Positions 20,230 to 30,004 of a stretch of 64,000 nt of DNA are shown here, piece after piece (the stretch's first letter is position 1; every line of letters starts with the position of its first letter). This DNA comes from Phaeobacter italicus (lineage in GTDB: Bacteria; Pseudomonadota; Alphaproteobacteria; Rhodobacterales; Rhodobacteraceae), in the NCBI RefSeq assembly GCF_001258055.1, contig NZ_CVRM01000022.1:248001-312000 (forward strand), given 5' to 3'. Made by a program: the position numbers and the translations under genes. The notes beneath the pieces were generated by a model. The model was not told the DNA's origin. It did not search any database and saw only the letters and a program-made list of their open reading frames with translations.

Positions 20230-20785
20230 TAACGCAACCTACACCCCGCGTCTGAAAGCTCTCTACAAGGAAACCATCCGTGGCGCCCTGAAAGAAGAGT
20301 TCGGCTACAAGAACGAGATGATGATCCCCAAGCTGGACAAGATCGTTCTGAACATCGGCTGCGGCCGTGCTGCCGTAAAAGACAGCAAGAAAGCCAAGTC
20401 TGCTCAGGCTGACCTGACCGCAATCGCGGGCCAGAAAGCTCTGACCACCGTGGCAAAGAACTCCATCGCTGGCTTCCGCGTTCGCGAAGGCATGCCGATG
20501 GGCGCAAAGGTGACTCTGCGCGGCGACCGGATGTATGAATTCCTCGACCGTCTGACCACCATCGCGATGCCCCGTATCCGCGACTTCCGCGGCGTTCCGG
20601 GCACGTCTTTTGACGGCCGTGGCAACTATGCCATGGGTCTGAAAGAGCACATGGTCTTCCCCGAGATCGACTTCGACAAGATCGACGAACCCTGGGGTAT
20701 GGACATCGTGATTGCCACCACCGCGAACACCGACGCGGAAGCAAAGGCGCTGTTGAAAGCATTCAACATGCCCTTCAACAGCTAA
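20222..20785 (+). CDS. rplE: 50S ribosomal protein L5
   Basis: The 187-residue 5S rRNA-binding protein has the L5 blocks [32 protein letters not shown], and [19 protein letters not shown]. It forms the bridge with S13 in the central protuberance. Its start lies within the end of rplX. rpsN follows after 18 bases. Confidence 0.99.
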   Translation: MLDNATYTPRLKALYKETIRGALKEEFGYKNEMMIPKLDKIVLNIGCGRAAVKDSKKAKSAQADLTAIAGQKALTTVAKNSIAGFRVREGMPMGAKVTLRGDRMYEFLDRLTTIAMPRIRDFRGVPGTSFDGRGNYAMGLKEHMVFPEIDFDKIDEPWGMDIVIATTANTDAEAKALLKAFNMPFNS

Positions 20786-20803
20786 GCGCGGGAAGGAAGA
20801 GAC

Positions 20804-21109
20804 ATGGCTAAGAAAAGCATGATCGAACGCGAGAAGAAGCGCGAGCGCCTGGTGGCTAAATACGCCGCAAAGCGTGCCGAGCTGAAAGAGATCGCAAACG
20901 ACGAATCTCGCCCGATGGAAGAGCGCTTCAAAGCGCGCCTCGACCTGGCGAAACTGCCGCGCAACTCGTCGGCAACCCGTCTGCACAACCGCTGCCAGCT
21001 GACCGGCCGTCCTCACGCTTACTACCGTAAGCTGAAGATCAGCCGTATCGCTCTGCGGGAACTGGGCTCGAATGGCCAGATCCCCGGCATGGTGAAATCG
21101 AGCTGGTAA
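20804..21109 (+). CDS. rpsN: 30S ribosomal protein S14 (zinc-free type)
   Basis: The 101-residue protein is the long C-minus form: the C-terminal block [22 protein letters not shown] has a single cysteine instead of the CxxC..CxxC zinc ribbon. It therefore does not depend on zinc. S14 is placed in the head of the small subunit. rpsH starts 13 bases downstream. Confidence 0.98.
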   Translation: MAKKSMIEREKKRERLVAKYAAKRAELKEIANDESRPMEERFKARLDLAKLPRNSSATRLHNRCQLTGRPHAYYRKLKISRIALRELGSNGQIPGMVKSSW

Positions 21110-21122
21110 GGGAGAGACTGAT

Positions 21123-21515
21123 ATGAACGATCCTATCGGCGATATGCTCACCCGTATCCGTAACTCTCAGATGCGCGGCAAATCCACCGTCCTGACACCG
21201 GCTTCCAAGCTGCGTGCCTGGGTTCTGGATGTGCTCGCAGACGAAGGTTACATCCGCGGCTATGAGAAAACGACTGATGCGAAGGGCCACCCGGCCATCG
21301 AAATCAGCCTGAAATACTTCGATGGCGAACCTGTCATTCGCGAACTGAAGCGGGTCTCCAAACCCGGTCGTCGCGTATACATGGGCGTCAATGACATCCC
21401 GTCGGTCCGTCAGGGCTTGGGTGTGTCGATTGTCTCCACCCCCAAGGGTGTGATGTCGGACGCAAACGCACGCGCAGCCAACGTTGGCGGCGAAGTGCTC
21501 TGCACCGTCTTCTAA
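21123..21515 (+). CDS. rpsH: 30S ribosomal protein S8
   Basis: The 130-residue protein starts [16 protein letters not shown] and ends with the S8 signature [21 protein letters not shown]8 is a central-domain 16S binder and, in E. coli, the translational repressor of the spc operon. Whether it regulates here cannot be read from the sequence. rplF begins 12 bases later behind a perfect AAGGAGG. Confidence 0.99.
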   Translation: MNDPIGDMLTRIRNSQMRGKSTVLTPASKLRAWVLDVLADEGYIRGYEKTTDAKGHPAIEISLKYFDGEPVIRELKRVSKPGRRVYMGVNDIPSVRQGLGVSIVSTPKGVMSDANARAANVGGEVLCTVF

Positions 21516-21527
21516 GGAGGTCTGTCG

Positions 21528-22061
21528 ATGTCCCGTATTGGTAAAAAAGCGGTCGAGCTGCCCAGCGGTGTATCCGCCAGCGTCTCCGGCCAGAGCATCG
21601 AAGTGAAAGGTCCGAAAGGCACCCGTAGCTTCACCGCAACCGACGACGTCACCATCACTGTCGAAGACAACCTGGTCAAAGTGGACCCGCGCGGTAAATC
21701 CAAGCGTGCCCGCCAGCAGTGGGGCATGTCCCGCACTATGGTCCAGAACCTCGTCACCGGCGTGACCCAGGGCTTCAAAAAAGAGCTGGAGATCCAGGGT
21801 GTGGGTTACCGGGCTCAGATGCAGGGCAACACCCTGAAGCTGAACCTGGGCTACAGCCACGACGTTGACGTTGTTGCTCCGGAAGGTGTCACCATCACCG
21901 CACCGAAGCAGACCGAAATCGTTGTCGAAGGTAACGACCAACAACTCGTCGGCGAAGTTGCGGCCAAAATCCGCGACTGGCGTCGTCCCGAGCCCTACAA
22001 AGGCAAGGGTATCCGCTACAAAGGCGAGTTCATCTTCCGCAAGGAAGGCAAGAAGAAGTAA
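21528..22061 (+). CDS. rplF: 50S ribosomal protein L6
   Basis: The 177-residue protein has two related domains. It starts [15 protein letters not shown] and ends with the L6 signature [25 protein letters not shown]6 is located at the base of the stalk near the sarcin-ricin loop. It is followed by rplR after 11 bases. Confidence 0.99.
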   Translation: MSRIGKKAVELPSGVSASVSGQSIEVKGPKGTRSFTATDDVTITVEDNLVKVDPRGKSKRARQQWGMSRTMVQNLVTGVTQGFKKELEIQGVGYRAQMQGNTLKLNLGYSHDVDVVAPEGVTITAPKQTEIVVEGNDQQLVGEVAAKIRDWRRPEPYKGKGIRYKGEFIFRKEGKKK

Positions 22062-22072
22062 GGACCAGCAAA

Positions 22073-22432
22073 ATGGCAAACAGCAAACGTACCCTGTTTC
22101 TGAAGCGCCGGCTGCGCGTCCGGAACAAGCTTCGCAAGGTCAACGCAGGCCGTCCGCGCCTGTCCGTGCACCGTTCGAACAAGAACATCTCTGTTCAGCT
22201 GATCGACGACGTGCGTGGCGTGACCGTCGCCGCCGCCTCCACCCTGGAAAAAGACCTGGGTTTTGTCGGCAAGAACAACATCGAAGCAGCCACCAAAGTG
22301 GGTTCGGTTATTGCCGAGCGCGCAAAGGCGGCAGGCGTCACCGAAGCATACTTCGACCGTGGCGGCTTCCTGTTCCACGGCAAAGTGAAGGCTCTGGCCG
22401 ACGCAGCGCGTGAAGGCGGTCTGAAGATCTAA
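22073..22432 (+). CDS. rplR: 50S ribosomal protein L18
   Basis: The 119-residue 5S rRNA-binding protein has the basic N terminus [25 protein letters not shown] and the C-terminal [26 protein letters not shown]. It works with L5 in the central protuberance. Unusually, a 147-base spacer full of hairpins separates it from rpsE. Confidence 0.99.
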   Translation: MANSKRTLFLKRRLRVRNKLRKVNAGRPRLSVHRSNKNISVQLIDDVRGVTVAAASTLEKDLGFVGKNNIEAATKVGSVIAERAKAAGVTEAYFDRGGFLFHGKVKALADAAREGGLKI

Positions 22433-22440
22433 TGATCTTT

Positions 22441-22527
22441 GTGTCTGCCCTCGGCGAGGCACAAGTCAGACACTGTGGGCGGCGTCCGCGCCGCCCCGAT
22501 GATCCGGGAGCCGGGTTAGACCGGCTC
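22441..22527. repeat. three consecutive perfect hairpins in the rplR-rpsE spacer
   Basis: GTGTCTG/CAGACAC (22441-22447 with 22467-22473, enclosing CCTC/GAGG) comes first. GGGCGGCG/CGCCGCCC (22477-22484 with 22489-22496) is second, and GAGCCGG/CCGGCTC (22508-22514 with 22521-22527) third. None has a T run. They may mark RNase processing or regulate rpsE-rpmD. Confidence 0.6.
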
Positions 22528-22579
22528 ACCTGGATTGAGTAGATAAAGGCGCTCGTCGCCAGGATGAAAGGAATGCCTT

Positions 22580-23146
22580 ATGGCAGAACGTGAAAACCGC
22601 CGGGGTAACCGTCGCGACCGCGAGGAAACCCCGGAATTCGCAGATCGCCTCGTCGCGATCAACCGCGTTTCCAAAACCGTAAAAGGTGGTAAGCGCTTTG
22701 GCTTCGCCGCTCTGGTGGTTGTTGGCGATCAGAAAGGCCGCGTCGGCTTTGGTAAAGGTAAAGCGAAAGAGGTCCCCGAGGCCATTCGCAAAGCCACCGA
22801 GCAGGCCAAGCGTCAGATGATCCGCGTGCAGCTGAAAGAAGGCCGCACTCTGCATCACGACATGCACGGCCGTCACGGCGCAGGCAAAGTTGTCATGCGC
22901 ACCGCACCGGAAGGTACCGGTATCATCGCAGGTGGTCCGATGCGTGCCGTCTTCGAAATGCTCGGCGTCAAAGACGTTGTTTCGAAGTCGATCGGTTCGC
23001 AGAACCCCTACAACATGATCCGCGCCACCATCGACGGTCTGAAAAAAGAGCAGTCGCCGCGTTCGGTTGCTCAGCGTCGTGGTAAAAAAGTCGCCGACAT
23101 CCTGCCCAAGCGGGATGAAGCACCTGCTGCTGAAGCAGAAGCGTAA
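22580..23146 (+). CDS. rpsE: 30S ribosomal protein S5
   Basis: The 188-residue protein has the double-stranded RNA-binding fold ([27 protein letters not shown]) and a second domain with [26 protein letters not shown]. The VSKTVKGG loop, where spectinomycin-resistance changes arise in other bacteria, looks ordinary. It lies behind an AAAGGAAT ribosome site and is followed 12 bases later by rpmD. Confidence 0.99.
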   Translation: MAERENRRGNRRDREETPEFADRLVAINRVSKTVKGGKRFGFAALVVVGDQKGRVGFGKGKAKEVPEAIRKATEQAKRQMIRVQLKEGRTLHHDMHGRHGAGKVVMRTAPEGTGIIAGGPMRAVFEMLGVKDVVSKSIGSQNPYNMIRATIDGLKKEQSPRSVAQRRGKKVADILPKRDEAPAAEAEA

Positions 23147-23158
23147 GGAGACGGACAC

Positions 23159-23347
23159 ATGGCAAAAACCATCGTTGTTAAGCAGATCGGTTCCCCGATC
23201 CGCCGCCCCGCAGACCAGCGCGCAACTCTCGTTGGCCTGGGCCTGAACAAGATGCACAAGACCCGTGAACTGGAAGACACCCCTTCCGTACGCGGTATGG
23301 TCAACAAGATCCCGCATCTGGTTGAGATCATCGAAGAGCGCGACTAA
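23159..23347 (+). CDS. rpmD: 50S ribosomal protein L30
   Basis: The 62-residue protein starts [20 protein letters not shown] and carries the L30 motif [24 protein letters not shown]. It is the last gene of this unit. In most genomes rplO follows at once, but here a terminator, a DUF1127 gene and a new promoter intervene. Confidence 0.99.
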   Translation: MAKTIVVKQIGSPIRRPADQRATLVGLGLNKMHKTRELEDTPSVRGMVNKIPHLVEIIEERD

Positions 23348-23376
23348 GCCTCTTTCTCGATTGAGACACGACTTAG

Positions 23377-23404
23377 AAACGCCCCGGTTCGCCGGGGCGT
23401 TTTT
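23377..23404 (+). terminator. rho-independent terminator after rpmD
   Basis: An 11-base stem, AAACGCCCCGG with CCGGGGCGTTT, has a TTCG tetraloop and a T run. It closes the rpmC-rpmD unit. Confidence 0.95.
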
Positions 23405-23519
23405 CTTTTGCCCCTTTGCTGTGCGCGCGGCTCTCAAATTGCCAAAACGGCAGCATCACATCCGATTTGAGCGATTTTTCCCATGCACAGGCTGCATAGC
23501 GGGAAGTCCAATGCGTCAG

Positions 23520-23548
23520 TTGTTTGCGGTAACATGCAGGGCTATCTG
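23520..23548 (+). promoter_or_regulatory. weak candidate promoter of the DUF1127 gene
   Basis: TTGTTT, 17 bases, TATCTG, ending 72 bases ahead of the DUF1127 start codon. The match to consensus is only partial. Confidence 0.3.
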
Positions 23549-23620
23549 ATGGGTGTCACTGAAACAGACAATGATCAACACCCGCCGGAAATACGTCCGG
23601 TCAGATAAAGGAACATCACA

Positions 23621-23836
23621 ATGGCACATGTCATCAACACCACCTACGCCGGTAACTCCCTCTTTGCCCGCATCCGCACCCTGTTCCAGGAACTGCAGGA
23701 CCAGCGCGCATTGCACCGCGAGTACACCCGCACCTACAACGAATTGAACGCTCTGAGCGACCGTGACCTGGCCGACATCGGCATCGGCCGCGGTGACATC
23801 GACACGCTCGCCCGCGAGCACGTCTACGGCGCCTGA
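23621..23836 (+). CDS. DUF1127 small protein
   Basis: The 71-residue protein has an N-terminal helical region (SLFARIRTLFQELQDQRAL) and the DUF1127 core YNELNALSDRDLADIGIGRGDI. Short DUF1127 proteins in Alphaproteobacteria include arginine-rich members linked to phosphate and carbon metabolism and to RNA turnover. This one is of the longer type, and its role is unknown. It follows an AAAGGAA ribosome site and has its own terminator, so it is a single-gene unit placed inside the spc cluster between rpmD and rplO. Confidence 0.85.
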   Translation: MAHVINTTYAGNSLFARIRTLFQELQDQRALHREYTRTYNELNALSDRDLADIGIGRGDIDTLAREHVYGA

Positions 23837-23897
23837 TCCCACCGAGATAGAATTGTCGGACCCGTTCCTCCTCCCTCGGATCTGACAATTTGCTGAG

Positions 23898-23937
23898 AAC
23901 GCTCCTGCCCCTCCTCCTCCCTGGGCAGGGGCGTTTT
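23898..23937 (+). terminator. rho-independent terminator of the DUF1127 gene
   Basis: A 13-base stem (23898-23910 with 23923-23935, one G-T pair) is followed by TTTT. A further AATTGTC/GACAATT inverted repeat lies just upstream. Confidence 0.88.
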
Positions 23938-24302
23938 CTCGTTTTTGGGGGGCTGATGCCGGGGTGTTGCCTACCCTGCGCACGCCCCATGCACGATCGT
24001 TTCAGATCGCTGTGCCATGCTGGGGGCGATCGCGATCTTCGCCGGGTTTGGCACCCCGGCAAATGGAACCGGACCCACGCAAAACAGGCGCGGGCCATGA
24101 CAGATATATCCTCATGCGGGGCAAGCCCCCGATCCACATCCACCCGGCGGCGCCGCCACCCTTTATGAAACGGCTCCAGACGGAACGGACACAGCACCAG
24201 ACGAGACGGCAGAGCAACCGGCAGGGCAGGGGCCTTGGCGGGGAAACGGCGTGTATGTCCGCCGCCCTGCTGGCGATCCCGGCTGTCTGTACACCTCCAC
24301 TC
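23938..24302. other. gene-free segment before the rplO promoter
   Basis: Several open frames exist on both strands, but all have composition and repeats typical of GC-rich non-coding DNA, with no ribosome sites. A GCCGGG/CCCGGC hairpin is present near 24047-24067. No feature with clear function was seen. Confidence 0.5.
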
Positions 24303-24331
24303 TTGATCCTGCCCCGCATCGGGTCTATACG
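24303..24331 (+). promoter_or_regulatory. sigma70-type promoter of the rplO-secY-adk unit
   Basis: TTGATC (24303-24308), a 17-base spacer, TATACG (24326-24331). The -10 is identical to those of rpsL and rpsJ. The leader is about 92 bases. Confidence 0.68.
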
Positions 24332-24429
24332 CCCCCGGTGGTCCTATGGACTGCAGAATCAGAAAATCAAAAATGCCGTGTTTGACCCGCTTACGCTTCA
24401 GGGGTCAGTTCCGGCGAAGGAGAAGCGAT

Positions 24430-24900
24430 ATGAAACTTCATGAACTGCGCGACAACCCAGGCGCCGCACCGAAACGCACCCGCGTTGGCCGTGGTCCGGG
24501 CTCCGGCAAAGGTAAAATGGGTGGCCGTGGTATCAAAGGTCAGAAATCCCGTTCGGGTGTTTCGATCAACGGCTACGAAGGCGGCCAGATGCCCCTCTAC
24601 CAGCGTCTGCCCAAGCGTGGCTTCAACAAGCCGAACCGCAAGGCATACGCAGTTGTGAACCTGGGCCTGATCCAGAAGTTCATCGACGCAGGCAAGCTCG
24701 ACGCAGCCTCCATCAACGAAGACACCCTGGTTGCATCCGGTGTTGTTCGTCGCAAACTGGACGGCGTTCGCGTTCTGGCCAAGGGTGAATTCACCGCAAA
24801 AGCGACCATCGCAGTAACCGGCGCCTCCAAGGCTGCCGTGGACGCAGTCGCAAAGGCCGGTGGCTCCCTGACCGTGGCAAACACTGCCGCAGCTGAGTAA
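24430..24900 (+). CDS. rplO: 50S ribosomal protein L15
   Basis: The 156-residue protein starts [22 protein letters not shown] and has the glycine-rich N-terminal extension ([20 protein letters not shown]) that threads into 23S rRNA. The ATG at 24430 was chosen over a longer frame because the extra residues are not L15-like and a GGAGAAG site precedes 24430. It is followed by a strong hairpin and then secY. Confidence 0.98.
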   Translation: MKLHELRDNPGAAPKRTRVGRGPGSGKGKMGGRGIKGQKSRSGVSINGYEGGQMPLYQRLPKRGFNKPNRKAYAVVNLGLIQKFIDAGKLDAASINEDTLVASGVVRRKLDGVRVLAKGEFTAKATIAVTGASKAAVDAVAKAGGSLTVANTAAAE

Positions 24901-24950
24901 CAGCTTGTGAGCGGCGCCGATGCCGCTTACATAGAATTCAGTTTTCCATT

Positions 24951-24990
24951 GACGCCGCCCGAGCCGGAAAACGGCCCTGGGCGGCGTTTT
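24951..24990 (+). terminator. terminator-like hairpin between rplO and secY
   Basis: A 9-base stem (24952-24960 with 24979-24987) encloses a GCCG/CGGC inner stem and ends in TTTT, 21 bases before the secY start. As secY and adk have no other visible promoter, it probably acts as a partial terminator that lowers secY relative to rplO. Confidence 0.65.
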
Positions 24991-25010
24991 CGCAAGAAGA
25001 GACCTTTTTT

Positions 25011-26375
25011 ATGGTATCAGCAGCAGAACAAATGGCGGCGAACACCAGTTGGTCGGCTCTTGGCAAGGCGACAGACCTGCGTAATCGCATTCTGTTTACC
25101 CTTGGCCTTTTGATCGTCTACCGCCTTGGGACATATATTCCGGTTCCCGGAATCGATGCAGATGCCCTGCGCCAGTTTATGGCACAGGCAGGGCAGGGGA
25201 TCGGTGGCATGGTTTCCATGTTTACCGGCGGCGCGCTTGGCCGGATGGGTATTTTTGCCCTCGGTATCATGCCTTACATCTCGGCATCGATTATCGTCCA
25301 GCTGCTGACCTCGATGGTTCCCTCGCTTGAGCAGCTCAAGAAAGAGGGCGAACAGGGTCGCAAGAAGATCAACCAATACACCCGCTACGGCACCGTTCTT
25401 CTGGCAACAGCCCAGTCCTATGGTCTGGCTGTGTCGCTCGAATCCGGTGATCTGGCGACCGATCCGGGCCTGTACTTCCGTCTGGCCTGCATGATCACGC
25501 TGGTGGGCGGCACCATGTTCCTGATGTGGCTGGGCGAGCAGATCACCCAGCGTGGCATCGGCAACGGTATCTCGCTCATCATCTTCGTCGGCATCATTGC
25601 CGAGGTTCCCGCCGCAATCGCCCAGTTCCTGGCCTCCGGCCGCTCTGGCGCGATCAGCCCTGCGGTGATCATTGCCGTGATCGTCATGATGGTTGCGATC
25701 ATCATGTTCGTGGTCTTCATGGAACGCGCCCTGCGCAAGATCCACATCCAATATCCGCGCCGTCAGGTCGGGATGAAGGTCTATGACGGTGGCTCCAGCC
25801 ACCTCCCGGTCAAGGTGAACCCGGCAGGCGTTATCCCGGCGATCTTTGCCTCCTCGCTTCTGCTGCTGCCGGTGACCATCTCCACCTTCTCGGCGGATGC
25901 AACCAACGGCCCGATCATGTCGTGGCTGCTGGCAAACTTCGGCCCCGGACAGCCGCTTTACCTGCTGTTCTTCGTGGCGATGATCGTGTTCTTTGCCTAT
26001 TTCTACACCTTCAACGTCTCCTTCAAACCGGATGATGTTGCCAACAACCTCAAGAACCAGAACGGCTTCGTGCCCGGCATCCGCCCCGGCAAGAAAACCG
26101 CGGAATACCTGGAATATGTGGTCAACCGCATCCTGGTTCTCGGCTCTGCCTATCTGGCCGCTGTCTGCCTGCTGCCCGAAATCCTGCGTGGTCAGCTGGC
26201 GATCCCCGTCTACTTCGGTGGCACCTCGGTGCTGATCGTGGTGTCGGTGGTCATGGACACCATCCAGCAAGCCCAGAGCCACCTGCTCGCGCATCAGTAT
26301 GAAGGCCTCATCGAGAAGAGCCAGCTGCGCGGCCGTAACAAGAAACGCACACGACGGGGACCGGCACGCCGATGA
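25011..26375 (+). CDS. secY: protein translocase subunit SecY
   Basis: The 454-residue inner-membrane channel of the Sec translocon has ten predicted membrane segments. Family signatures are [17 protein letters not shown] in segment 1, [16 protein letters not shown] in the plug-adjacent region, the conserved [16 protein letters not shown], and [17 protein letters not shown]. The cytosolic loop with QYPRRQVG is the ribosome- and SecA-binding side. The C terminus is basic ([13 protein letters not shown]). It starts 110 bases after rplO behind a terminator-like hairpin and overlaps adk by 4 bases. Confidence 0.98.
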   Translation: MVSAAEQMAANTSWSALGKATDLRNRILFTLGLLIVYRLGTYIPVPGIDADALRQFMAQAGQGIGGMVSMFTGGALGRMGIFALGIMPYISASIIVQLLTSMVPSLEQLKKEGEQGRKKINQYTRYGTVLLATAQSYGLAVSLESGDLATDPGLYFRLACMITLVGGTMFLMWLGEQITQRGIGNGISLIIFVGIIAEVPAAIAQFLASGRSGAISPAVIIAVIVMMVAIIMFVVFMERALRKIHIQYPRRQVGMKVYDGGSSHLPVKVNPAGVIPAIFASSLLLLPVTISTFSADATNGPIMSWLLANFGPGQPLYLLFFVAMIVFFAYFYTFNVSFKPDDVANNLKNQNGFVPGIRPGKKTAEYLEYVVNRILVLGSAYLAAVCLLPEILRGQLAIPVYFGGTSVLIVVSVVMDTIQQAQSHLLAHQYEGLIEKSQLRGRNKKRTRRGPARR

Positions 26376-27019
26376 CCAATATCATTCTTCTTGGACCGCC
26401 CGGCGCCGGCAAAGGCACCCAGGCCCGCTATCTGGTCGAATCGCGCAACATGGTTCAGCTGAGCACCGGTGACATGCTGCGCGACGCGCAGGCCTCCGGC
26501 AGCGAGATGGGCAAGCGCGTGGCAGAGGTCATCGCCCGTGGTGAGCTGGTCACAGACGAGATCGTCATTGGCCTGATCCGCGAAAAGATCGAGGAAGGCG
26601 CCGAAGGCGGCTTCATCTTCGACGGCTTCCCCCGCACTCTGGCGCAGGCCGATGCCCTGGCAGAGCTGCTGTCGGCAACCGGTCAGAAGCTCGACGCAGT
26701 GATCGAGATGCAGGTTGATGACGAGGCGCTGGTTGCCCGCATCACCGGTCGTTCCACCTGCGGCGACTGCGGTGAGGTCTATCACGATCAGACCAAACCC
26801 TGGCCCGAAGACGGCAAATGCGCAAACTGTGGTGGCACCACCCAGAAACGCCGCGCCGACGACAACGAGGAAAGCCTCCGCACCCGTCTGATGGAATACT
26901 ACAAAAAGACCTCGCCGCTGATCGGCTACTACTACGCCAAGGGCAACCTGCAGCGTCTCAACGGTCTCGATTCCATCGAAAAGGTCCGCGAAAACCTCGC
27001 TTGGATCATGGGCGAGTGA
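26372..27019 (+). CDS. adk: adenylate kinase (zinc LID type)
   Basis: The 215-residue kinase interconverts ATP plus AMP and two ADP in the cytoplasm. It has the P-loop [10 protein letters not shown] (residues 8-17), [11 protein letters not shown] for the NMP site, and a long LID with four cysteines (C130, C133, C150, C153) that should bind a structural zinc. Escherichia coli Adk lacks this zinc. It overlaps secY by ATGA, the usual secY-adk coupling. rpmJ, infA and map are not between secY and rpsM here. Confidence 0.98.
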   Translation: MTNIILLGPPGAGKGTQARYLVESRNMVQLSTGDMLRDAQASGSEMGKRVAEVIARGELVTDEIVIGLIREKIEEGAEGGFIFDGFPRTLAQADALAELLSATGQKLDAVIEMQVDDEALVARITGRSTCGDCGEVYHDQTKPWPEDGKCANCGGTTQKRRADDNEESLRTRLMEYYKKTSPLIGYYYAKGNLQRLNGLDSIEKVRENLAWIMGE

Positions 27020-27050
27020 TCCGAAACCGGATCTGACCCAGTGGTTTCTG

Positions 27051-27086
27051 ACGGCTCCGCCCCCTTGGGTTCGGGGCCGTTTTTTC
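27051..27086 (+). terminator. rho-independent terminator after adk
   Basis: ACGGCTCC (27051-27058) pairs with GGGGCCGT (with a G-T pair) around a GC-rich loop, followed by six T. Confidence 0.8.
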
Positions 27087-27195
27087 ACCCGGGGGCCCGA
27101 TCAGGGCTCTGCGCAAAGCTGCCGCAAAAAACGCAGGCCGGGCCGGGCGGACGGGCATGGCGCAAGGAAACTTTGCCACGGCATCGGGGCACGGG

Positions 27196-27224
27196 TTGAC
27201 CCAAGCGTCATTTCCACATAGGGA
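27196..27224 (+). promoter_or_regulatory. candidate promoter of the alpha (rpsM) unit
   Basis: TTGACC, a 17-base spacer, TAGGGA. A second TATACC hexamer lies near 27262 without a good -35. The leader to rpsM is about 150 bases. Confidence 0.45.
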
Positions 27225-27378
27225 ACCCCATCCCCTGTGGGAATCATTCCAGCTGCGCGCGTATACCGCGCATCTGAATTACCTCAAAATGCTGGACCCA
27301 CTGGCTCCACTGCCAAGGTCAAGTGTTGTGAAAAAAGGTTCCGGCACTACGGAACCGCAACGAAAAGGAAAGTGACAC

Positions 27379-27747
27379 GTGGCACGTATTGCCGGCGTTA
27401 ACATCCCGACTGCAAAGCGGGTACCAATCGCCCTCACATATATCACCGGTATCGGTTCCACCTCCGCAGAAGCAATCTGCGAAGCTGTAGGCATCGACCG
27501 TACCCGTCGCGTCAACGAGTTGTCGGATGCCGAAGTTCTGGCCATCCGTGAGCACATCGACGCCAACTACACCGTCGAAGGCGACCTGCGCCGCGAAGTG
27601 ACCATGAACATCAAACGTCTGATGGATCTGGGTTGCTACCGTGGTCTGCGTCACCGTCGTAACCTGCCCGTTCGCGGTCAGCGTACCCACACCAACGCTC
27701 GTACCCGCAAAGGCCCCGCAAAGGCCATCGCTGGTAAGAAGAAATAA
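27379..27747 (+). CDS. rpsM: 30S ribosomal protein S13
   Basis: The 122-residue protein starts [22 protein letters not shown] and ends with the basic tail [17 protein letters not shown] that contacts P-site tRNA. It forms intersubunit bridges with L5. It is the first gene of the alpha unit and follows adk after a terminator and 150-base leader. rpsK starts 15 bases later behind GGGAGG. Confidence 0.99.
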   Translation: MARIAGVNIPTAKRVPIALTYITGIGSTSAEAICEAVGIDRTRRVNELSDAEVLAIREHIDANYTVEGDLRREVTMNIKRLMDLGCYRGLRHRRNLPVRGQRTHTNARTRKGPAKAIAGKKK

Positions 27748-27762
27748 GGGAGGGTCTGACCA

Positions 27763-28152
27763 ATGGCACGCGATAAGACTCGCATTAAGCGCAAAGAGCG
27801 TAAGAACATCGCCTCTGGCGTTGCACATGTGAACTCCTCGTTCAACAACACCAAGATCCTGATCTCGGATGTGCAAGGCAACGCGATTTCCTGGTCCTCC
27901 GCAGGCACCATGGGCTTCAAGGGTTCCCGTAAGTCGACCCCTTATGCTGCTCAGATGGCTGCTGAAGATGCAGGCAAAAAAGCGCAGGATCACGGCGTTA
28001 AAACTCTGGAAGTCGAAGTTCAGGGCCCCGGTTCGGGTCGTGAATCCGCACTGCGCGCACTGGCTGCAATCGGCTTCAACATCACTTCCATCCGTGATGT
28101 GACCCCGATCGCGCACAACGGCTGCCGTCCGCCGAAGCGCCGTCGCGTATAA
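27763..28152 (+). CDS. rpsK: 30S ribosomal protein S11
   Basis: The 129-residue protein has [21 protein letters not shown] and the C-terminal [23 protein letters not shown], both diagnostic for S11, which lies on the platform near the mRNA exit. It is spaced 114 bases from rpoA, a gap containing a C-rich stretch but no terminator. Confidence 0.99.
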   Translation: MARDKTRIKRKERKNIASGVAHVNSSFNNTKILISDVQGNAISWSSAGTMGFKGSRKSTPYAAQMAAEDAGKKAQDHGVKTLEVEVQGPGSGRESALRALAAIGFNITSIRDVTPIAHNGCRPPKRRRV

Positions 28153-28266
28153 TCGACAAGAATTCAGCTGGGGCTTTGCAATTTCTGCAGGGCCCCAGTC
28201 CGTCATTTGAAACCTCGGGCGTCTGCACCTTCGGACATGGGGCGCGGACAGGAATGGAGGGACCGC

Positions 28267-29283
28267 ATGATCCACAAGAACTGGGCTGAACTGATTAAGC
28301 CGACCCAGCTTGATGTTAAGCCGGGCAATGATCCCGCACGTCAGGCCACCGTTGTGGCAGAACCGCTGGAACGCGGCTTTGGTCTGACCCTTGGCAACGC
28401 GCTGCGTCGCGTTCTGATGAGCTCGCTGCAAGGCGCGGCCATCACCTCTGTGCAGATCGACAACGTCCTGCACGAATTCTCCAGCGTCGCCGGCGTTCGC
28501 GAAGATGTCACCGACATCATCCTGAACCTCAAAGGTGTGTCGCTGCGCATGGAAGTCGAAGGCCCCAAGCGCCTTTCGATCAATGCCAAAGGCCCGGCAG
28601 TTGTGACCGCAGGTGACATCTCCGAATCCGCTGGCATCGAAGTTCTGAACCGCGAGCACGTGATCTGCCACCTCGATGATGGTGCGGATCTGTTCATGGA
28701 ACTGACTGTCAACACCGGCAAAGGCTATGTCTCTGCCGACAAGAACAAGCCCGAAGATGCGCCCATCGGTCTGATCCCGATCGACGCCATCTATTCGCCG
28801 GTCAAGAAGGTCTCCTATGACGTTCAGCCGACCCGCGAAGGTCAGGTTCTGGACTATGACAAGCTGACCATGAAGGTCGAAACCGACGGCTCCATCACCC
28901 CGGAAGACGCCGTGGCCTTTGCTGCGCGCATCCTCCAGGACCAGCTGTCGATCTTCGTCAACTTCGACGAGCCGGAATCGGCTGGCCGTCAGGACGACGA
29001 CGATGGTCTCGAGTTCAACCCGCTTCTCTTGAAGAAAGTGGACGAACTGGAACTGTCCGTGCGTTCGGCAAACTGCCTGAAGAACGACAACATCGTCTAC
29101 ATCGGCGATCTGATCCAGAAAACCGAAGCAGAAATGCTCCGCACCCCGAACTTCGGCCGCAAGTCCCTGAACGAGATCAAGGAAGTGCTGTCGGGTATGG
29201 GTCTGCACCTCGGTATGGACGTCGAGGACTGGCCGCCGGACAACATCGAAGATCTGGCCAAGAAGTTCGAAGACAGCTTCTAA
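28267..29283 (+). CDS. rpoA: DNA-directed RNA polymerase subunit alpha
   Basis: The 338-residue protein has an N-terminal dimerisation domain ([23 protein letters not shown]) that scaffolds beta and beta'. An acidic linker (QDDDDG) leads to a C-terminal domain with [10 protein letters not shown], where R266 corresponds to the UP-element-contacting arginine, and [12 protein letters not shown]. The start at 28267 was chosen because a GGAGG precedes it and the longer frame has no alpha-like residues. It lies in the alpha unit between rpsK and rplQ. Confidence 0.99.
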   Translation: MIHKNWAELIKPTQLDVKPGNDPARQATVVAEPLERGFGLTLGNALRRVLMSSLQGAAITSVQIDNVLHEFSSVAGVREDVTDIILNLKGVSLRMEVEGPKRLSINAKGPAVVTAGDISESAGIEVLNREHVICHLDDGADLFMELTVNTGKGYVSADKNKPEDAPIGLIPIDAIYSPVKKVSYDVQPTREGQVLDYDKLTMKVETDGSITPEDAVAFAARILQDQLSIFVNFDEPESAGRQDDDDGLEFNPLLLKKVDELELSVRSANCLKNDNIVYIGDLIQKTEAEMLRTPNFGRKSLNEIKEVLSGMGLHLGMDVEDWPPDNIEDLAKKFEDSF

Positions 29284-29289
29284 GAGATT

Positions 29290-29309
29290 GGGCGGCTTTC
29301 GGGCCGCCC
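29290..29309. repeat. hairpin in the rpoA-rplQ spacer
   Basis: GGGCGGC and GCCGCCC pair across a 6-base loop just after rpoA. A smaller CCCGG/CCGGG hairpin follows at 29316-29330. There is no T run. Confidence 0.55.
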
Positions 29310-29417
29310 GAAATGCCCGGACCTGCCGGGGACGATATGGGCATCCGCCCCAAGGTGAGTGGCTGACAAGTTATCAGCTGCCTGACAAAGCAAAACCTAA
29401 GATCAAGGAATGAAACA

Positions 29418-29840
29418 ATGCGTCACGCACGTGGTTATCGCCGCCTGAACCGTACTCATGAGCACCGTAAGGCCCTGTTCTCCAACATGGCTGGCTCGCT
29501 GATCGAGCACGAGCAAATCAAAACGACCCTTCCGAAAGCAAAAGAACTGCGCCCGATCATCGAAAAGATGATCACCCTGGCAAAGCGTGGCGATCTGCAC
29601 GCTCGCCGTCAGGCCGCGTCCAAGCTGAAAGAAGACAAGGACGTTGCGAAGCTGTTCGAGGTTCTGGGCCCGCGCTACAAGGACCGTCAGGGTGGCTACG
29701 TCCGCATCCTGAAAGCCGGCTTCCGTTACGGTGACATGGCTCCGATGGCAATCATCGAGTTCGTCGACCGCGACGTTTCCGCCAAAGGCGCCGCCGACAA
29801 GGCACGTCTGGCAGAAATCGAAGCTGCTGACGAAGAATAA
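29418..29840 (+). CDS. rplQ: 50S ribosomal protein L17
   Basis: The 140-residue protein starts [25 protein letters not shown] and has the L17 core [20 protein letters not shown]. It has a short acidic C-terminal tail beyond the E. coli length. It is the last gene of the ribosomal cluster, 134 bases after rpoA, and is closed by a strong terminator. Confidence 0.99.
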   Translation: MRHARGYRRLNRTHEHRKALFSNMAGSLIEHEQIKTTLPKAKELRPIIEKMITLAKRGDLHARRQAASKLKEDKDVAKLFEVLGPRYKDRQGGYVRILKAGFRYGDMAPMAIIEFVDRDVSAKGAADKARLAEIEAADEE

Positions 29841-29865
29841 TCTTCTCGGTCATCCGACCGGACCT

Positions 29866-29896
29866 ACCCCCGCTCTGGAAACAGGGCGGGGGTTTT
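29866..29896 (+). terminator. rho-independent terminator of the alpha unit
   Basis: A 12-base stem with one G-T pair and a GAAA loop is followed by five T. It ends the 25-kb ribosomal cluster. Confidence 0.95.
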
Positions 29897-30004
29897 TCGT
29901 TTCCGGGGCAGGGGCCAAAACCGCTGTTTTTCCCCCGTAAATCCAACCTTGTAAAAGGGGGGCATGGTCCGCATATCCTGTTCACAAGAACAAACGGAGT
30001 CGTC

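Noticed and set aside
23964-24443. Open frame of 159 codons before rplO
   Set aside because: It runs through the rplO promoter and into rplO in the wrong frame, with no ribosome site and low-complexity Pro/Arg-rich sequence.
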